This document shows, piece after piece, positions 1-6,925 of a stretch of 64,000 nt of DNA. This DNA is from Candidatus Endomicrobiellum trichonymphae (GTDB taxonomy: Bacteria > Elusimicrobiota > Endomicrobiia > Endomicrobiales > Endomicrobiaceae). The number at the start of each line of letters is the position of its first letter. Position 1 is the stretch's first letter. The stretch spans positions 1 through 64,000 of the forward strand of contig NZ_AP017459.1 of the NCBI RefSeq assembly GCF_002355835.1. The letters run 5' to 3'. The notes below the pieces were generated by a model. That model searched no databases. It saw nothing but the letters and a program-made list of their open reading frames with translations, and was not told where the DNA came from. The translations under genes were made by a program, and so were the position numbers.

Positions 1-618
1 ATGAGAATTTCCGTACCTGATTTATGGCAAAAGGTCATAAACAATATTAAATTGTCCGTAACACCTGAAACTTATAATCTGTGGATTTCACCTATAAAAC
101 CTCTAACCCTTGAAAACAATATATTTACTTTAGAAGTGCCAAATATCTATTTTTCACAGTGGATAACAAACAACAAAAAAAATATTGAGCAAATTTTATC
201 CGATTTATGTGGACAACAGATAGCTTTAGAGTTAAAACCACATCAAAATATATCCGACATAATAAAAAAAGTTGAAGATATGCCTGATCATGAAGATGTT
301 CGAGTGCTGATAATGCAGAAAGATCAGATAAATCCTAAATACGTTTTTTCCGGCTTTGTTATCGGCGCTTCAAACAGATTTGCGCACGGATGTTCCGAAG
401 CGGTTGCAAAAAATCCCGGCAAACAGTTTAATCCTTTATTTCTTTACAGCGGAGTAGGACTAGGTAAAACGCATTTGTTAAACGCAATAGGCAATCACAT
501 AAAACAGTCAACGCCAAAACTAAAAGCTCTTTACGTCACCTGTGAGAAGTTCGTCACGGAATTTATAGAGTTAATACGATTTGATAAAATATCGTTTTTC
601 AAAAGCAAATACAGAAGT
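1..618 (+). pseudogene. dnaA: dnaA, 5' fragment (domains I-II and the Walker A half of domain III)
   Basis: This is the N-terminal part of the chromosomal replication initiator. Domain I covers about residues 1-80 (LWQKVINNIKLSV...). The AAA+ domain begins near residue 112 (KYVFSGFVIGASNRFA), with Walker A GVGLGKTH near residue 151. DnaA similarity stops after FFKSKYRS, at about nt 618. A normal protein would continue into the Walker B motif LLIDDIQF, but that motif is found 6.3 kb downstream at 6941. The reading frame runs on to nt 723 with unrelated, insertion-derived residues. A product from this piece would have Walker A and no Walker B or DNA-binding domain, so it cannot act as an initiator. 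The ATG at nt 1 is taken as the start because domain I begins directly after it. Confidence 0.95.
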
Positions 619-626
619 TTAGTAGG

Positions 627-660
627 AACGAAGTATCGACCCTGTCTAATGTGCTTAATT
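627..660 (+). repeat. 34-bp unit-end repeat, copy 1
   Basis: The sequence beginning AACGAAGTATCGACCCTG is identical over 34 bp to 2937-2970. It lies within about 10 bp of the left dnaA junction. A shorter version is at 23518. It marks the start of each tandem unit and may be the recombination end of the element. Confidence 0.85.
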
Positions 661-770
661 GGAGTTTTCCGACTTTACTTGTGCTTGGAGAATGTCTGTA
701 TTTCTCTGGACATCGAGTATTAATTTGAGGCAAAAGACTTGATTAATTATTAAATTATAAATTATGAAAA

Positions 771-798
771 AGCCTGCAGAAATGCAGGCTCTTTTTTT
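771..798 (+). terminator. Rho-independent terminator upstream of truncated rep
   Basis: The stem AGCCTGCA / TGCAGGCT closes on a GAAA tetraloop and is followed directly by CTTTTTTT. It is duplicated at 3063-3090. It would insulate rep transcription from upstream transcription. Confidence 0.85.
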
Positions 799-808
799 GC
801 GTTGTGTT

Positions 809-831
809 ATGTGTTTTCGGTTTGGTTTTTT
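809..831 (+). repeat. Single residual iteron of unit 1
   Basis: One ATGTGTTTTCGGTTTGG unit followed by a T-run matches the last iteron of the array at 3101-3321. Unit 1 therefore has one iteron where unit 2 has about ten, which suggests contraction by recombination between repeats. Confidence 0.75.
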
Positions 832-918
832 TGGCAAAAAGTGGCTATAAATAAGGATTTGGCTTACTCTCTATCTCTAACTACTCTATTGCTACTAAGT
901 CTGGCAGACAATTTTTGA

Positions 919-1950
919 GATTTTAAAAAGATAAAAAGCAAAGAATTTAACGGCAAGCCTTATTATAAAAATTACAAAGAGATTGTATTAGTCGCAAAAG
1001 AAGCAAAGCAAATAAAAATAAAAGAGAACAATATTAAGAAAGTCGAGTTAACTTCAATGCCGACTAAATACGGCATAGAGAATGTAGCAACTTTCAATCT
1101 ATTCAATAGCAAGATGTTTACTTATCCAAACGACAAAAGAAAAAAAGCGAAAGTAAGTATGAAAATAAGATTTAACGATGGCACCAGCAAAGAGTATGAA
1201 TTGTACAGAGGACAGATTGCACGTCATAACGATACGGGAACAGGGCAATTAACAACAACGCACGCAAAGATATTCCTTGCCATCACACATATTTGGCAAG
1301 AGCAGAAAAGCAGATTCGCTAACGACAGCTATTGTGCCGTTGTTGATACTTCATTAACAGAAATCGCAAAGAAGTTAGGTTATAAAAAAGTAAGCGGAGC
1401 CGACCGAAGCAGAATACTGCAAAAGATAAAAGAGATGGTATATTTTTATATGATGGTTTCAGACGGGGTACGAGATTGCGGATTTTCACTTTTAAACAAT
1501 ATTATCGTATGGGATAAAGAAGACCGCAAAGAGAACAATTACAAATCAACGATAAGAATTTCTATAAGTCCATTCGTTTCAAAACAATTATACGACAGAA
1601 AAATTATTATGAGAAAACCTCAATGCTATAAGATTAAAAATCCTACGGCTATTAAATTCCTGTTATGTTATGACAAAAGAATAGTTGCGGGAAACAGCTT
1701 AAGAATGAATATATCCGAAGTAGCAAATGATTTGGAAATAAATATATCTACTAATAAATCAATGATAATTGAAGTACTAAACAATGCATTAAAAGAATTA
1801 AACGGCTACGAACTTAACGATAGTTATCGCTTGTATGTAGAATTAGTTAAAGAGGAAAAGGAATGGATTGTCGTTGCCGACCGTATCTTAAAAGAGAAAC
1901 AACAATCATTAGAAGTGAACTGCAGAACTGACATAGAATGCGAAGCATAA
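919..1950 (+). pseudogene. Truncated plasmid replication initiator (unit 1), lacks DnaA-like domain
   Basis: This is a paralogue of the rep gene at 3476-4732. It aligns with it from KFNGKPYF (here EFNGKPYY, about nt 937) to near the C-terminus. The open frame starts after a TGA at 916-918 and has no ATG until 1057 (MPTKYGIENVATF). That ATG has no clear ribosome-binding site. The first ~95 residues of the full-length paralogue (DnaA-like domain I and part of the linker) are missing. The deletion joins the A-rich rep leader to the A-rich linker. The winged-helix core (LTTTHAKIFLAITHIWQEQ) and the C-terminal part are open. It is probably a non-functional copy. If translated from 1057, the 297-aa product would have the DNA-binding core without the helicase-contact domain. 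Confidence 0.7.
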
Positions 1951-1971
1951 GAGGAGCGAAGCTCCGTGCTT
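1943..1971 (+). terminator. Two-tier stem-loop after truncated rep
   Basis: An outer stem AAGCA/TGCTT encloses an inner stem GGAGC-GAA-GCTCC, followed by a pyrimidine-rich tract. The same structure follows the second rep at 4744-4772. It could be a terminator or a structured plasmid element such as a single-strand origin. Confidence 0.5.
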
Positions 1972-2355
1972 GTCTTTCCTATCTTAAAATACTGCCCTCA
2001 AAAAGCTCAAATCTAAAGGTAAATATAGTCATATCAAACATTGTCTAACATTCTGTCTTTGAAAAAAAAGCTATGATAAAATATTAAGTGGAATATAAAA
2101 AAGAAACTGACTATTATGAAAACGATATGCGTCATATTGCTGACGCTCTAAAACTTGAAAAATATTTGTTCAAATAGTATCCGTATCAGCAAGGATATAG
2201 GCATTATAACTCTACTTGATGTATATAATTGCCCACTGTAAATAGATTTGAGGGTCAAAAATGACTGACTTCCACCCACGTTTAGACCCTTCAAAAATAT
2301 ATTTAGTCCAGCCAAATAGTGATAATTCTCTTAATCTGTAAGCAGAGATATTCTT
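1972..2355. other. Intergenic part of unit 1 with decayed remnants
   Basis: No convincing gene is present. The first ~70 bp are collinear with 4773-4850 of unit 2. A short frame near 2090 ends in RHIADALKLEKYLFK, which resembles the tail of an XRE-type regulator but is too short to support. ACTTGATGTATATAAT near 2215 recurs near 5108 in unit 2, indicating a deletion between the shared blocks. Confidence 0.5.
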
Positions 2356-2499
2356 ATGAAAAAAACTAATAATAAATATAATAAAGATAAATATAAACCC
2401 ATAGAAAATGCATTTCCTATTAACAATCCGTTTAGAAGTTCTAGAACTGTTCAAAAAGCTTTAAAAATAATTAATAAAAAGGTTGTTAAAAAAGATTAA
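2356..2499 (+). CDS. Small basic protein, 47 aa (unit 1)
   Basis: The product starts MKKTNNKYNKDKYKP and ends in KKVVKKD. It is very rich in Lys and Asn, with an IENAFPINNPFR segment. A second copy at 6382-6510 has nearly the same sequence but lacks five residues near the N-terminus. Conservation of the frame in both diverged units, and of the order small ORF then lipoprotein, supports a real gene. The stop is 8 bp before the lipoprotein start, and the lipoprotein's ribosome-binding site (TGAGGAT) abuts the stop. No family is recognised. Its charge would suit nucleic-acid binding or a membrane-associated regulator, but there is no motif to decide. Confidence 0.55.
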   Translation: MKKTNNKYNKDKYKPIENAFPINNPFRSSRTVQKALKIINKKVVKKD

Positions 2500-2507
2500 A
2501 TGAGGAT

Positions 2508-2726
2508 ATGATTGTAATTAAATTTAAAAAAATATTTGCTGTGATTTTAATGTTGTCTGTGTTCTTGTCTGGCTGTCAGAGGAAGGTTATAACAGGCGTT
2601 TCTAAAAATAAAAATGATGTTTCAACTTTAACGAATACTCCTGCTCCATGGGATAATGATACATGGTGGGATGGTCATAAGTTTACCGAAGCTACTAAGA
2701 ACTTGTTACGGCCTTGGGATGATTAG
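2508..2726 (+). CDS. Small lipoprotein, 72 aa (unit 1)
   Basis: A short basic start (MIVIKFKK) is followed by a hydrophobic core (IFAVILMLSVF) and the lipobox LSGC, so cleavage would leave Cys23 lipidated. The mature part is about 50 residues, rich in Asn, Thr and Trp, with no recognised domain. The first ~45 residues are almost identical to the lipoprotein at 6519. After NTPAP the two diverge completely, so the 3' ends have been replaced or shifted in at least one copy. A good Shine-Dalgarno (TGAGGAT) precedes the ATG. It resembles small plasmid or phage lipoproteins in size, such as lysis or exclusion proteins, but no specific function can be assigned. Confidence 0.6.
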   Translation: MIVIKFKKIFAVILMLSVFLSGCQRKVITGVSKNKNDVSTLTNTPAPWDNDTWWDGHKFTEATKNLLRPWDD

Positions 2727-2936
2727 TTGTCTGCGCCTACTCCATCGCTTACTCCTACTTCACCAGAGCCTGCGTCTCAAGGCAAACTCAAAAAAATGGC
2801 GTTGTTATGCCCGCCATTAACACAATTTTCTTTTATGTCGCCCGCACTTGTTTCCCCAATCATATCAATTTCAAGAGCAGCGCTCTTAGCTGTGCCAACT
2901 GTCTGCGGAATGTGGTTCGCACTATTCTCTTATAGA
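2727..2936 (+). other. Non-coding or decayed 3' segment of unit 1
   Basis: This stretch follows the lipoprotein stop and is collinear with 6712-6930 of unit 2 (shared CTCAAAAAAATGGCGTTG and GCGCTCTTA.CTGTGCCAA). An open frame exists here but its counterpart in unit 2 is in a different frame, so protein coding is not supported. Near its end, TTCGCAC...TTATAGAAAC (2916-2939) has the arm arrangement of a weak dif-like site. Confidence 0.45.
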
Positions 2937-2970
2937 AACGAAGTATCGACCCTGTCTAATGTGCTTAATT
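2937..2970 (+). repeat. 34-bp unit-end repeat, copy 2
   Basis: Identical over 34 bp to 627-660, this marks the junction between the two tandem units. Similarity to unit 1 continues through the downstream terminator. Confidence 0.85.
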
Positions 2971-3062
2971 TGAGTTTGCTAGCTCTCTGCATTGGAAGTG
3001 TACGCTTATTTAGAATTCTACGTTAAAAACTCGATTAATTATTAAATTATAAATTATGAAAA

Positions 3063-3090
3063 AGCCTGCAGAAATGCAGGCTCTTTTTTT
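3063..3090 (+). terminator. Rho-independent terminator upstream of iterons and rep
   Basis: The stem AGCCTGCA / TGCAGGCT with a GAAA loop and CTTTTTTT tail is identical to 771-798. It sits about 10 bp before the iteron array. Confidence 0.85.
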
Positions 3091-3100
3091 GTGTTGTGTT

Positions 3101-3321
3101 ATGTGTTAGTAGTTTGTTATAATATGTGTTCCTAGTTTGGTTTTTATGCGTTGGTAGTTTGGTTTTTATGCGTTGGTAGTTTGGTTTTTATGTGTTAGTA
3201 GTTTGGTTTTTATGTGTTGGTAGTTTGGTTTTTATGTGTTAGTAGTTTGGTTTTTATGTGTTAGTAGTTTGGTTTTTATGTGTTTTCGGTTTGGTTTTTA
3301 TGTGTTTTCGGTTTGGTTTTT
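3101..3321 (+). repeat. Iteron array: about ten 22-bp direct repeats (candidate plasmid origin)
   Basis: Direct repeats of ATGTGTTAGTAGTTTGGTTT plus TT start at 3101, 3124, 3146, 3168, 3190, 3212, 3234, 3256, 3278 and 3300. The first two are degenerate (the first spacing is 23 bp); the rest are exactly 22 bp apart. Variation is confined to TTAGTAGT, TTGGTAGT and TTTTCGGT. A repeat of two helical turns lying 154 bp upstream of a Rep gene is the hallmark of iteron-controlled plasmid origins, where the repeats are Rep-binding sites. The region that follows (GGCTATAAATAAGG...) is AT-rich and could be the melting region. There are no spacers, so it is not a CRISPR. Confidence 0.9.
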
Positions 3322-3475
3322 ATGGCAAAAAGTGGCTATAAATAAGGATTTGGCTTACTCTCTATCTCTATTACTACTATTAAAGACTATGTCTGCCTAA
3401 AGTCTGGCAGACAATTTCCTTTTGAAATTTTAAAAGAAAAAAAAGACAAAAAACCAAAGAAATAAAGGATAAAAA

Positions 3476-4732
3476 ATGTGGAATGAAATCATTACAGAAT
3501 TAAAAGAAAAAATACCGACTGAATGGCTTGAACCAATAAAAGAGGAAAGCTTTAAAGACGATATGTTAACGCTTGCTGTTCCTGATACATATTATGCTCA
3601 AAAGTATGAAACTGATTATAAACCATTAATTCAAAATATACTAAAAGCAAAAACAGGCAAAGCCGTCGGCTTGCAATTTCAAATTGTTGCTTCTAAATTA
3701 CTGGCAGAGCCTGTTATAAAAGACGAAAAGCCAAAAACGCAATTAATGAAAAAAACGAAGTTTAACGGCAAGCCCTATTTTAAAAATTCTGCGGAGCTTG
3801 CATTGGTTGCAAGAGACGCAATTCAAGTAAAAAATATAGATACTCAAAATGCCGAGTTAACTTCAATGCCGAGTAAATACGGCATAAAAGATGTCGTATC
3901 TTTTTGCCTCTTTAATAGCAAAATGTTTACTTATCCAAATGATAAAAGAAAAAAAGTTAAAGTTAGTATGGATGTAAGGTTTAGTAATGGCACTCTTAAA
4001 ACGTTTGATTTATATCGAGGTCAAATTACGTTTAATGATGTTGGTCGTGGACAGTTGACAACAACGCACGCAAAGATATTCCTTGCCATTATTCATATTT
4101 GGCAAGAGCAGGGTTGTAAGTTTGCGGATAATAAGGGCTTTTATGCAGTTGTTGATATTTCAATGCGGGAGCTTGCTAAACGGTTAGGCTATCAAAAATT
4201 AAGCGGAGCCGACGTAAAGCGATTGACTGTATTGACTAACGACCTTGTCGATTTCCCTATGATACTTTCTGATGGATATACGGCTTATACTTTTACATTC
4301 TTGTTTGACGTTGTTGCCCGCACTTTTAAAAAGAGCAGAAGCAATAGGACTATGTTGAGATTAACTATTAATCCTTTTATTTCAAAACAATTTTACGATA
4401 GAAAGGTTTTCTTAAGAAATCCTCAATGCTATAAAATCAAAAATCCTACTGCTATTAAATTTCTGTTATGTTATGACAAAAGAATAGTTAAAGGAAATGG
4501 TTTAAAACTAAATATATCTGAAGTCGCAAATGATTTGGAAATTCTAACAGAGCAAAAATCAATAGTTGCCGAACATTTGGGAAATGCGTTTCAGGAGTTA
4601 AACGGATACGAACTTAACGATAGGTATCGCTTGTATGTAGAATTAGTTAAAGAAGAAAGGGAATGGATTGTCGTTGCTGAACGTATCTTAAAAGAAAAAA
4701 CAACAATCATTAAAAGTGAACTGCAGAACTGA
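3476..4732 (+). CDS. Iteron-type replication initiator with DnaA domain I-like N-terminus
   Basis: The 418-aa protein begins at an ATG preceded by AAAGGATAAAA. Residues 1-75 (MWNEIITELKEKI, TEWLEPIK, DDMLTLAVPDTYY, LIQNILKAKTG) align with the N-terminus of this genome's own DnaA (LWQKVINNIK, LWISPIK, NIFTLEVPNIYF, NIEQILSDLCG). In DnaA this domain contacts the replicative helicase. A linker to about residue 130 leads to the conserved core (SMPSKYGIKDVVSF, FNSKMFTYPNDKRKK). Winged-helix-like segments follow (LTTTHAKIFLAIIHIWQEQ; YKIKNPTAIKFLLCYDKR ... LNISEVANDLEI), as in plasmid Rep proteins. It lies just downstream of the iteron array, its likely target. Unlike the upstream copy it has no visible lesion. 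The Rep assignment comes from layout and fold-like pattern; the DnaA-like N-terminus is directly visible. Confidence 0.85.
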   Translation: MWNEIITELKEKIPTEWLEPIKEESFKDDMLTLAVPDTYYAQKYETDYKPLIQNILKAKTGKAVGLQFQIVASKLLAEPVIKDEKPKTQLMKKTKFNGKPYFKNSAELALVARDAIQVKNIDTQNAELTSMPSKYGIKDVVSFCLFNSKMFTYPNDKRKKVKVSMDVRFSNGTLKTFDLYRGQITFNDVGRGQLTTTHAKIFLAIIHIWQEQGCKFADNKGFYAVVDISMRELAKRLGYQKLSGADVKRLTVLTNDLVDFPMILSDGYTAYTFTFLFDVVARTFKKSRSNRTMLRLTINPFISKQFYDRKVFLRNPQCYKIKNPTAIKFLLCYDKRIVKGNGLKLNISEVANDLEILTEQKSIVAEHLGNAFQELNGYELNDRYRLYVELVKEEREWIVVAERILKEKTTIIKSELQN

Positions 4733-4743
4733 CATAGAATGCG

Positions 4744-4772
4744 AAGCATAAGAGGAGCGAAGCTCCGTGCTT
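4744..4772 (+). terminator. Two-tier stem-loop after full-length rep
   Basis: It has the same AAGCA..GGAGC-GAA-GCTCC..TGCTT structure as 1943-1971 and lies 12 bp after the rep stop. It is a probable terminator or structured plasmid element. Confidence 0.5.
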
Positions 4773-5537
4773 GTCTTCCCTCTCTTACTTAAAAGCCTGC
4801 CTTTAAAAAACTCAAATCTAAAAGTAAAGATAGTCATATCAAACGTTGTCTAAAATCTTGTCTTTAAAATCTATTCTGTTTACTTTTAAAACGTAAAAAA
4901 ACTATTAAAAATCGTAAAAACTGTGTTAAAGGCGCGCTGGCGCCTCAAATAACGCAAAAATTACATTAAGAACGTCATAAAATGTCAAAATATGTCAGTA
5001 TTGTGTCATAATAAGGAATTATCACATAGTCTAAAGCCTTAAAATTGTATTAGCACGCTGTCCACATTGTTTTTGATTATTGTGGAAAAATGTGAAAAAA
5101 AACCTTACTTGATGTATATAATGCCCATTGCGTACCAATTTCAGGAAAAAAATGCCAGTTGGATATACTTGATATGCAATTGGCTGACTTGTTTCAAAAA
5201 GACACCGATTGTACCTCAAAATAACAGCGATAGTTTATGAAAGCGTAAAAAGCTAAGACGTTATGATAATGCTTAGTCGCTGTTTGTAAATATGGCGAAA
5301 AAATGTATTATATGTTTATAGGCTCGTACAACATTTGGATAATGCTTGTGATATATAAATAGTCAAAAGCCGTCTTAAAGTAGACGGCAAAAAAACTAAA
5401 AAAAGTGAGCGAAGCGAACACCTATTATACTTGATATACATATCAAAAAATAGACCCGAATAAAACTTATCTGCTTTGTTATACAAACTTACCTTAAAAT
5501 CCACGAAAAAAAATATCTGGACAGTTTAAAGAAAAAA
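4773..5537. other. Intergenic part of unit 2 with DnaA-box-like sites and hairpins
   Basis: No convincing gene is present. Visible features are a hairpin GGCGC-GCTG-GCGCC near 4933, several GTCATAA/ATGTCA motifs at 4974-5012, and two divergent DnaA-box-like 9-mers, CTGTCCACA (5058-5066) and TGTGGAAAA (5081-5089, the reverse of TTTTCCACA). The block ACTTGATGTATATAAT recurs from unit 1. It could hold accessory origin elements. Confidence 0.4.
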
Positions 5538-6333
5538 ATGAAATTGAAAAAAACTTTATGCGTATATTTAACGCTTGTTCTGTTTTTGACAGGCTGTGGA
5601 AATCTTAAAAGCCATATAAGAGGTAATCAGAATACTGACGCTTTCTGCCGACCAGCAGACAGGCAATATTATAAAAAGCGATAATAGTGGAATAATTGAA
5701 AAAGAGGAAATAAAAAAATTTGACTATAAAGTAATTGGATTAGTTGGATTAGACGATGATGGCGATTTATTTCAAGATGAAGATGAAAAGGAGAAAACTT
5801 CCAGCAAAGAACCAGAGCTGATGTGGCAGGATAAGGCGAAAAAGTATGCTGGTGATGCTGGACACTTTTTGTATGAACATAAAGGGAAGATAGCTTTTGC
5901 TGTGGTAGTAGTAGCTGGTGTTTACTGGTTCGGGATAAGACCTATAAAAACGGGCTACCCGTACAACCAGAAGTCTTACAACTACGACAACAACAAGCTT
6001 TACAACAATACCAACAGCAACAGCACGAAATAGAAGCACTATTTGTACCAGACGACTTGTTAGACACGGATAGGACCGAGCTGGATGTGATGTTATCTGA
6101 CCTATAAAGACAACTAACCCAACTATACCAACTACAAGAACTACTACTACTACAACGACAATTACAACAAAGACTGCTTTTAGCACAAGAACGGCAACAA
6201 CTATTACAACTACAAATAAGTCTTTCTACAACACCAAACAATGCCATTTCTGCAAATAGAATACTTAGGGTACCAACATCGATTAACACAACAATTATTG
6301 CAACAAGAACAACAACTAGCAGAACAACTATGA
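5538..6333 (+). pseudogene. Decayed lipoprotein gene with transmembrane segment and Gln-rich tail
   Basis: The start (MKLKKTLCVYLTLVLFLTGC) is a lipoprotein signal with lipobox LTGC. After ~30 residues the frame shifts to LTLSADQQTGNIIKSDNSG, an acidic stretch (GLDDDGDLFQDEDEKEK), then MWQDKAKKYAGDAGHFLYEH and a transmembrane segment (IAFAVVVVAGVYWFGI). A second shift leads into a Gln/Leu-rich coiled region (VLQLRQQQALQQYQQQQ, RQLTQLYQLQELLLLQRQ) broken by a stop after DVMLSDL. A further shift gives QHRLTQQLLQQEQQLAEQL and the end. At least three frame changes and one in-frame stop make it a pseudogene. It is present only in unit 2. The original product would have been a lipid-anchored or membrane-spanning protein with a coiled tail. 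No family is recognised. Confidence 0.6.
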
Positions 6334-6381
6334 CTACAAGCAGTATAATATTTTAAATAAATTAAAATGAGAGATATTCTT

Positions 6382-6510
6382 ATGAAAAAAACTAAAGATA
6401 AATATAAACCCATAGGAAATGCATTTCCTATTAACAATCCGTTTAGAGGTTCTAGAACTGTCCAAAAGGTTTTAAAAATAATTAATAAAAAAGTTGTTAA
6501 AAAAGATTAA
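6382..6510 (+). CDS. Small basic protein, 42 aa (unit 2)
   Basis: This is the paralogue of 2356-2499, starting MKKTKDKYKPIGNAFPINNP. It may instead start at the in-frame ATG at 6367 (MRDIL). It differs from the unit 1 copy mainly by a five-residue deletion that preserves the frame, and by a few substitutions. Its stop is 8 bp before the lipoprotein start at 6519, the same arrangement as in unit 1. The function is unknown. Confidence 0.55.
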   Translation: MKKTKDKYKPIGNAFPINNPFRGSRTVQKVLKIINKKVVKKD

Positions 6511-6518
6511 ATGAGGAT

Positions 6519-6785
6519 ATGACTGTAGTGAAATTAAAAAAAATATTTGCTGTGATTTTAATGTTGTCTGTGTTCTTGTCTGGCTGTCATAGGCAGGTTA
6601 TAACAGGTATTTCTAAAAATAAAAATGATGTTTCAACTTCAACGAATACTCCTGCTCCAGAGGACTACGCCTACTACTCGGTCTTGGCTTTGGTAATTTC
6701 CATCGTCTACGCCTGCTCCTACTTCACCAGAAGACTACGTCTCAAGACAAACTCAAAAAAATGGCGTTGTTATGCCCGCCATTAA
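6519..6785 (+). CDS. Small lipoprotein with second hydrophobic segment, 88 aa (unit 2)
   Basis: The signal and lipobox (FAVILMLSVFLSGC) are almost identical to the unit 1 copy. After NTPAP the sequence becomes EDYAYYSVLALVISIVYACSYF, a hydrophobic segment, then a basic tail (RRLRLKTNSKKW). The frame downstream of NTPAP differs from unit 1, so one or both 3' ends are probably frameshifted. Alternatively the variable tail could be selected diversity. A small membrane lipoprotein of unknown function is all that can be said. Confidence 0.5.
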   Translation: MTVVKLKKIFAVILMLSVFLSGCHRQVITGISKNKNDVSTSTNTPAPEDYAYYSVLALVISIVYACSYFTRRLRLKTNSKKWRCYARH

Positions 6786-6925
6786 CGCAATTAATACTGG
6801 TTGAAGGTTTGACATTGCTAATTCTGTAATCCGCGAATTAGTTCTGTATCTCTTTTCTTTTATGCCGACCGCACTTAGTTCACCAATCATATTAACTTCA
6901 AGGTTAGCGCTCTTAACTGTGCCAA

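Noticed and set aside
2508-2726. Phage or colicin lysis lipoprotein
   Set aside because: Only size and lipobox agree; no lysis-gene neighbours or sequence match support the function.
2727-3026. 99-aa open frame after the unit 1 lipoprotein
   Set aside because: It starts with TTG right after a stop, and the collinear sequence in unit 2 is in another frame, so coding is not conserved.
3101-3321. Tandem repeats resembling a CRISPR array
   Set aside because: The repeats are contiguous 22-bp units with no spacers and no cas genes; they fit plasmid iterons.
5767-6437. Long Val-, Ser- and Cys-rich minus-strand frames
   Set aside because: They are the complement of the Gln/Leu-rich coding relic on the plus strand and have no protein-like features.
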